A stretch of 64,000 nucleotides of DNA from Paraburkholderia ultramafica (GTDB lineage Bacteria > Pseudomonadota > Gammaproteobacteria > Burkholderiales > Burkholderiaceae): positions 248,001 through 312,000 of the forward strand of contig NZ_CADIKK010000003.1 in the NCBI RefSeq assembly GCF_902859915.1, read 5' to 3'. The stretch's first letter is position 1. Each line of letters starts with the position of its first letter. Below the pieces are notes generated by a model. That model had not been told where the DNA came from. It was given only the letters and a program-made list of their open reading frames with translations, and ran no database searches. The translations under genes were made by a program, and so were the position numbers. Positions 59,875-64,000 of this stretch are shown piece by piece.

Positions 59875-61239
59875 TCAAATTCTGAGCGCGACGGGCGCCT
59901 CGGCATCATGCGCCTTCAGTCCGAACACCGCGACGCACAAGCCGGGCCGGCCCTCGTTATTGCGCAACGACAGTCCAAGCTGATGCCGCTCGGCGATCCG
60001 CGACACGATCGCGAGGCCGAGGCCGCTGCCCTCGCCCTGCGCTTGCTCGCCGCGATAGAAGCGGTCGAACACGCGTTCGAGTTCGGCCTCCGGGATGCCC
60101 GAGCCGCTATCGACGACATCGAACCCGACCCGCGCGCCCGCGCGCTTGAGGATCACATCGACACGGCCGCCGCGTGGCGTATGCCGGATCGCATTATTGA
60201 TCAGGTTGCCTAACAGAACGCTCATCCCGTGCGGCTCGGCCAGCACCGTGTAAGCGTCGTTGGGCGTGCGCGCGCCTTCGCATTCGAGGCCGAGATCGAT
60301 CTCTCTCGTCTCCGCCAGCAGCGACAGATCACCCACCGCCTGCTCGCCGATCCGGCGCAAGCTGACCGGCACCGTCGACGTCACCGGATGCGCGTCTTCG
60401 CGCGCCAGCGTCAACAATTGCTGCACCAGGTGAATGATCCGGTTGACGCGTCCCTCGACGCGTTCGAGCGTCTGCCCCTCGCCCTTCAACGAGCCGTCGC
60501 GTGAAGCCGCCTGCAATTGCAGCTTGAGCGCGGCGAGCGGCGAGCGCAGCTCGTGCGCGGCATCGGCGATGAAGGTGCGCTGCGCTTGCGACGCGGTGTG
60601 CAGCCGTTGCAGCAGATCGTTGAGCGCTTCCACCAGCGGCTTGATTTCGACCGGCACGGTGCCGTCCAGACGCAGCGGCTCGAGCGAATCGATCGAACGG
60701 GTCGACAGCGCGCGTGACAGGCCGCCGATCGGCGCGAGCCCGCGCGCCACCACCAGCAGCACCAGCACGATCGTCACCGGGACCAGCACGGCAAGCGGCC
60801 ACAGCGTGTGCAGCGCCAGTTGCAATGCGAGGTCCTCGCGCACCGAGATCGGCTGCGCCACCTGCACATAACGGTCCTTCTGATCCACGCCGAACGTGCC
60901 CCAGTGGTAGTCGCCGCGCTCGACCGTGCTGAAGCCAGCCGGCAAGCGCGCGAACACCGGCGCCTGCATCGAGTGATAGATCAGCTCGCCGCCACGGTCC
61001 CAGATTTCGATGACGACCCGGTCGTCGGCCAAGCCGCCCAGGTCGGGGTTGCGATGCTCGCCGTCGCCCGCGCCGGCCAGGTTCGACGGCAACGACAACG
61101 CTATCGTGCGCAGCTCGTAGTCGAACAGCTCGCTGGCTTCGTCGCGCGCCGTGTGAAAGATCGCGAAGCCGGCCACGGCCGAGGCCGCGGCCATGCCAAA
61201 GATCAGCCAGCCCAGCAGCCAGCGGCGAATCGACGTCAT
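59875..61239 (-). CDS. Sensor histidine kinase (QseC/PmrB-like)
   Basis: A 454-residue kinase: two membrane helices (about 8-28 and 150-170) enclose a periplasmic sensor region (about 30-148), then HAMP, the phospho-acceptor His in FIADAAHELRSPLAALKLQL, and the ATPase with N box (LLGNLINNAIRHTPRGG), G1 (DSGSGIPEAE) and G2 (GSGLGLAIV). ATG 61239 overlaps the response-regulator stop (TGATG). The divergent efflux operon is its probable target. Confidence 0.93.
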   Translation of the reverse strand: MTSIRRWLLGWLIFGMAAASAVAGFAIFHTARDEASELFDYELRTIALSLPSNLAGAGDGEHRNPDLGGLADDRVVIEIWDRGGELIYHSMQAPVFARLPAGFSTVERGDYHWGTFGVDQKDRYVQVAQPISVREDLALQLALHTLWPLAVLVPVTIVLVLLVVARGLAPIGGLSRALSTRSIDSLEPLRLDGTVPVEIKPLVEALNDLLQRLHTASQAQRTFIADAAHELRSPLAALKLQLQAASRDGSLKGEGQTLERVEGRVNRIIHLVQQLLTLAREDAHPVTSTVPVSLRRIGEQAVGDLSLLAETREIDLGLECEGARTPNDAYTVLAEPHGMSVLLGNLINNAIRHTPRGGRVDVILKRAGARVGFDVVDSGSGIPEAELERVFDRFYRGEQAQGEGSGLGLAIVSRIAERHQLGLSLRNNEGRPGLCVAVFGLKAHDAEAPVALRI

Positions 61240-61898
61240 CAACACCTCTTCAGACGGTAGCCCACGCCGCGCACGGTCACGACCTGCTCCGCGCCGATCT
61301 TGCGCCGCAAGCTGTGCACGTGGACCTCGATCGTGTTGCTGCCTACTTCCTCGCCCCAGCCATACAGCTTTTCCTCCAGCTCGGCCTTGGTGAACACGCG
61401 CGTGGGTTCTTCGATCAGCGCCTGCAGCAGTGCGAATTCGCGCGGCACGAGCGGCAATGGCGCGCCGTCCCTGGTGACTTCGTGCGCCGCGGGGTCGAGC
61501 GTGAGTTCGCCGTGCGCATACACGGGCTGCTTCTGGCCGGTGCGCCGGCGCAACAGCGCACGCGCGCGCGCGGCCAGTTCGTCGAGATCGAACGGCTTGA
61601 TCAGGTAGTCGTCGGCGCCGGCGTCGAGGCCGCGGATGCGTTCGTCGACGGCGTCGCGCGCGGTCAGGATGATGACCGGCGCAGCGCCGCCGCTCTTGCG
61701 ATAGGCATTGAGCACGTCGATGCCGTCTTTCTTCGGCAAGCCGAGATCGAGCAGCACGAGGTCGTATACGCCGTTGCCCAGCGACAACTCCGCCGCGCGG
61801 CCGTCTTCGGCCCAATCGATCGCATAGCCGGCGCGGCGCATCGCGCCCAGCACCGTTTCCGCAATCATCTCGTCGTCTTCGACCAATAGCAGCCGCAT
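61239..61898 (-). CDS. OmpR-family response regulator (QseB/PmrA-like)
   Basis: A 219-residue regulator with a receiver (MRLLLVEDDEMIAETV, phospho-acceptor D51 in LVLLDLGLPKKDG, K101 in DDYLIKPFD) and a C-terminal winged helix (VPREFALLQALIEEPTRVFT, then SNTIEVHVHSLRRKIG). ATG 61898 is chosen as the family start, with GGAGAG upstream. The divergent promoter region contains two boxes of the PmrA/QseB kind. Confidence 0.95.
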   Translation of the reverse strand: MRLLLVEDDEMIAETVLGAMRRAGYAIDWAEDGRAAELSLGNGVYDLVLLDLGLPKKDGIDVLNAYRKSGGAAPVIILTARDAVDERIRGLDAGADDYLIKPFDLDELAARARALLRRRTGQKQPVYAHGELTLDPAAHEVTRDGAPLPLVPREFALLQALIEEPTRVFTKAELEEKLYGWGEEVGSNTIEVHVHSLRRKIGAEQVVTVRGVGYRLKRC

Positions 61899-61943
61899 GT
61901 GCTCTCCTCCGTCCAGTTTTGCCCGCATTGTCCGGGCCGCCAG

Positions 61944-61960
61944 CTTAACGCTGCCTTATG
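61944..61960. promoter_or_regulatory. PmrA/QseB-like box near the response-regulator gene
   Basis: CTTAAC-GCTGC-CTTATG fits the direct-repeat pattern YTTAAK-N5-YTTAAK (with two changes) bound by PmrA/QseB-type regulators, 46 bases before the response-regulator start. Confidence 0.5.
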
Positions 61961-62039
61961 GCTGCCTGATGGTTAGCTGATGGCTACCCGAGCGGGTTAC
62001 TGAAGGGACGCTTAGGCGACGCTGAACGCTGAAATTCAT

Positions 62040-62056
62040 GTTAAGCGTTACTTAAG
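62040..62056 (+). promoter_or_regulatory. PmrA/QseB-like box near the efflux operon
   Basis: GTTAAG-CGTTA-CTTAAG fits the same direct-repeat pattern with one change and lies 78 bases before the tolC-like start codon. Confidence 0.55.
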
Positions 62057-62133
62057 CACCTCATCCGCAAAATCGCCCCAGTTTCGAGGCGTCCGCTCGC
62101 GGTTGCGTCATCTCTTCATTCAGGAGCCGGATT

Positions 62134-63555
62134 TTGCCCGTTTTCGATGCCGCTATGGCGGCTGTCCGCCTGTCGCCACAGTTGCGCGCGCTCGTGCCCC
62201 TCGGCGCGCTGCTGCTGGGCGGCTGCACGTGGTACCACCGCGAGCCGCTCGCGCCGCAGAACACGGCCACCTCCGCCCATTCGCTCGAACGCATCCAGAT
62301 CGACGCGTCGCGCATGCCGCTGCCCGAGCTGGCCGCGCATCGCTTCGATCCATCCGACGGACTCGACATCGACGAAGTCGCGATGCTCGCAGTGGCCAAC
62401 AATCCCGAGCTCAAGCTGGCCCGCGACGATCTCGGCATCGCCCGCGCGCAAGCTTACTCGGCGGGCCTGCTGCCCGATCCGCAACTGAGCGTGTCGAGCG
62501 ATTATCCGGGCGCTGCCGGCGCCACGCGCGCGTTCAATTATGGCCTGAGCGTCGACGTGATGGCGATCGTGCTGCGCAGCGCGAACCGGCAATCCGCCGA
62601 CGCGACCGTCGCGAAGACCGATCTCGGCCTGCTATGGCAGGAATGGCAGATCGTCGCGCAAGCGCGGCAGTTGTTCATCAAGACGCGCTTCCAGCAGGAC
62701 ACGCTGCCGCTGCTGCAACAACAGCGCGAGCTCGCGCGCACGCGCTACGAACGGATGGCCGAAGCGCGCCGCGACGGCAACCTCACCGACGACACGCTGA
62801 GCGCCGCGCTCACCGCATATAGCGACGCGCGCAAGCAATACGCCGACGCCGAACGCGCCGCGCAGCAGACGCATCACGATCTGAACGCATTGCTCGGCCT
62901 CGCACCCGAAGTTCAACTGCAACTGACCGGTAGCGAAGACATCGCCCCGCTGACCGATCCCACGCTCGACGCGGCGCTCGCCTCACTTGCGCAACGCCGT
63001 CCCGATCTCATCGCGCTGCAAGCAGGCTACGAAGCGCAGGAACAGAAATATCGCGCGGCGATTCTGAGCCAGTTTCCGAGCCTGTCGGTGGGCTTCGTGC
63101 GGGCGCGCGACACGTCGAACATCTACACCAGCGGTTTCCAGATCAACCTGAGCCTGCCGATCTTCAACCGCAACCAGGGCAACGTCGCGATCGAAAAAGC
63201 CACGCGCCAGCGGCTGCGCGACGAATATCAAACGCGCCTGAACCAGGCCTACGCGGACGTCGCGCAGATGCGCGCGGACCAGACCATCCTCACGCGGCAA
63301 TTGCAGCAGACCGAGGCCGCGTTGCCCGATGTCGACATCGCCGCGCAGCATGCGGCGGCCGCCTACGCCGAACACAACCTCGCGCTCGGCGCATACACCG
63401 ACGCGCAAAGCGCCGCGCTCAGCAAACGTGTCGACGTCGCGACGTTGCGCGAGTCGCTCGCCGAACAACGCGTCGGCTTGCAGGCGCTGCTGGGCAGCGC
63501 GATTCCCGACGCCTTCTCCTGCGCTCAGAACTTCATCGATACTCATGCGAAATAG
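62134..63555 (+). CDS. TolC-family outer-membrane efflux lipoprotein
   Basis: A 473-residue outer-membrane factor with a lipobox (LGALLLGGC, Cys about 31). Two OEP repeats are visible (LDIDEVAMLAVANNPELKLA; LAQRRPDLIALQAGYEAQEQ; FQINLSLPIFNRNQGN), the latter as in metal-efflux CzcC/CusC proteins. The start is taken as TTG 62134 because AGGAG lies seven bases before it; ATG 62155 has no such site. It overlaps the adaptor gene by 11 bases and is divergent from the two-component system. Confidence 0.88.
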   Translation: MPVFDAAMAAVRLSPQLRALVPLGALLLGGCTWYHREPLAPQNTATSAHSLERIQIDASRMPLPELAAHRFDPSDGLDIDEVAMLAVANNPELKLARDDLGIARAQAYSAGLLPDPQLSVSSDYPGAAGATRAFNYGLSVDVMAIVLRSANRQSADATVAKTDLGLLWQEWQIVAQARQLFIKTRFQQDTLPLLQQQRELARTRYERMAEARRDGNLTDDTLSAALTAYSDARKQYADAERAAQQTHHDLNALLGLAPEVQLQLTGSEDIAPLTDPTLDAALASLAQRRPDLIALQAGYEAQEQKYRAAILSQFPSLSVGFVRARDTSNIYTSGFQINLSLPIFNRNQGNVAIEKATRQRLRDEYQTRLNQAYADVAQMRADQTILTRQLQQTEAALPDVDIAAQHAAAAYAEHNLALGAYTDAQSAALSKRVDVATLRESLAEQRVGLQALLGSAIPDAFSCAQNFIDTHAK

Positions 63556-64000
63556 CCCACTCCCAACGCCACGGCCACGCGTCGTTGCTGTTGCGCTCGC
63601 GCTCGCCTGCGCCGCACTGCTGGGCGCGGCCGTTCATGCTGCTAGCGCGGCCAGTGCCGCCGATAGCCCCGCCGCAGCCGACACCGCCAACCAACCCGCC
63701 GTCTCCGTGCAAACCGTTCGCGTGCAGCGCGCCGAGATCGCGCAGCCGGTGCGCGGCTTCGGCATCGTCGCGGCATCCGCAGCCAGTCTCACGACGATCA
63801 ATCTGCCGTACCTCGCGCGCATCGTGCAGATGCGCGTGCAGTCCGGCCAGACCGTCACGCGCGGCACGCCGCTGTTCGTCGTGCAGGCCGATCCGGCCGC
63901 CGTGCTCGCCGCGACCCAGGCGAAGAGCGCGGTGACGCTCGCGCAAGGCGAGCTCGCGCGCACCCAGTCGCTGTACGACAAGGGACTCGCCACGCAGTCG
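63545..64000 (+). CDS. RND/HlyD periplasmic adaptor (5' part, runs off the edge)
   Basis: At least 152 residues of a periplasmic adaptor of RND efflux. A signal sequence (VVAVALALACAALLGAAVHA) is followed by VQTVRVQRAEIAQPVRGFGI, the lipoyl-half motif VQMRVQSGQTVTRGTPLFVV and the start of the coiled-coil hairpin (LAQGELARTQSLYDKGLATQ). ATG 63545 overlaps the TolC-like stop. An RND pump gene should follow beyond the window. Confidence 0.85.
   Translation, partial: MRNSPLPTPRPRVVAVALALACAALLGAAVHAASAASAADSPAAADTANQPAVSVQTVRVQRAEIAQPVRGFGIVAASAASLTTINLPYLARIVQMRVQSGQTVTRGTPLFVVQADPAAVLAATQAKSAVTLAQGELARTQSLYDKGLATQS

Overview
This window looks like a chromosome segment of a Burkholderiaceae bacterium, most likely Paraburkholderia or a close relative. 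The evidence is the high G+C with strong third-position GC bias, a FabV-type enoyl-ACP reductase as a housekeeping gene, a NodT/EmrA/EmrB-type efflux cassette, a catBAC catechol operon, PhnW-based phosphonate use and a ProQ/FinO protein. No rRNA, tRNA or CRISPR array was recognised. Species assignment is inference.

Layout. 1-8.2 kb: a partial gene, trans-aconitate methyltransferase, a LysR stub, a small secreted Rap1a/Tai-like protein, fabV, a class A penicillin-binding protein, an ACS-family MFS carrier and a small lipoprotein. 8.5-13.6 kb: a MarR regulator followed by a tripartite drug-efflux cassette, with near-identical palindromes in front of three of the four genes. 13.7-16.2 kb: a KfrA-like coiled-coil DNA-binding protein divergent from a tyrosine recombinase, with two perfect palindromes between them. 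16.5-21.9 kb: DUF2760 and two divergent Hsp70 homologues in an overlapping operon. 22-30 kb: an amidohydrolase, LysR regulators, phnW with a truncated phnX, an SDR, a decayed LysR gene and an orphan phthalate-dioxygenase-type reductase. 30-33.9 kb: an MntA/HepT toxin-antitoxin pair whose toxin start codon looks damaged, a transposase stub, and the catBAC operon without an adjacent catR. 34.7-38.7 kb: a sugar-type ABC importer under a GntR/FadR-type regulator with two matching operators. 39.0-40.7 kb: six abutting fragments of unrelated genes, a deletion scar.

40.8-54.9 kb: the centrepiece, a 15-gene minus-strand locus for a group 1h (actinobacterial-type, high-affinity) [NiFe] hydrogenase. 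Reading 5' to 3' it runs hhyS, hhyL, a NifU-like protein, DUF5947, DUF6084, an unrecognised 474-aa protein, the maturation endopeptidase, a 33-aa membrane microprotein, hypF, hypC, a phosphoheptose-isomerase-like gene, hypD, hypE, hypA and hypB. The small subunit lacks a Tat signal and has CxxD where most hydrogenases have CxxC at the proximal cluster. The expected role is energy scavenging from trace or atmospheric H2 under aerobic conditions.

55.2-64 kb: the C-terminal remnant of a HoxN/NixA nickel permease behind copC, a secreted beta-barrel-like protein and DUF2946; a TAXI-type solute-binding membrane protein; ProQ/FinO; and a QseBC/PmrAB-type two-component system divergent from a TolC/RND efflux operon that runs off the right edge. 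PmrA/QseB-like boxes lie in the intergenic region of that last pair.

Several regulatory circuits can be read directly as repeated operators (MarR/efflux, KfrA-like/integrase, GntR/ABC importer, CatR-type site/cat operon, response regulator/efflux). The window also carries many decayed genes, which points to repeated deletion around an accessory catabolic region.
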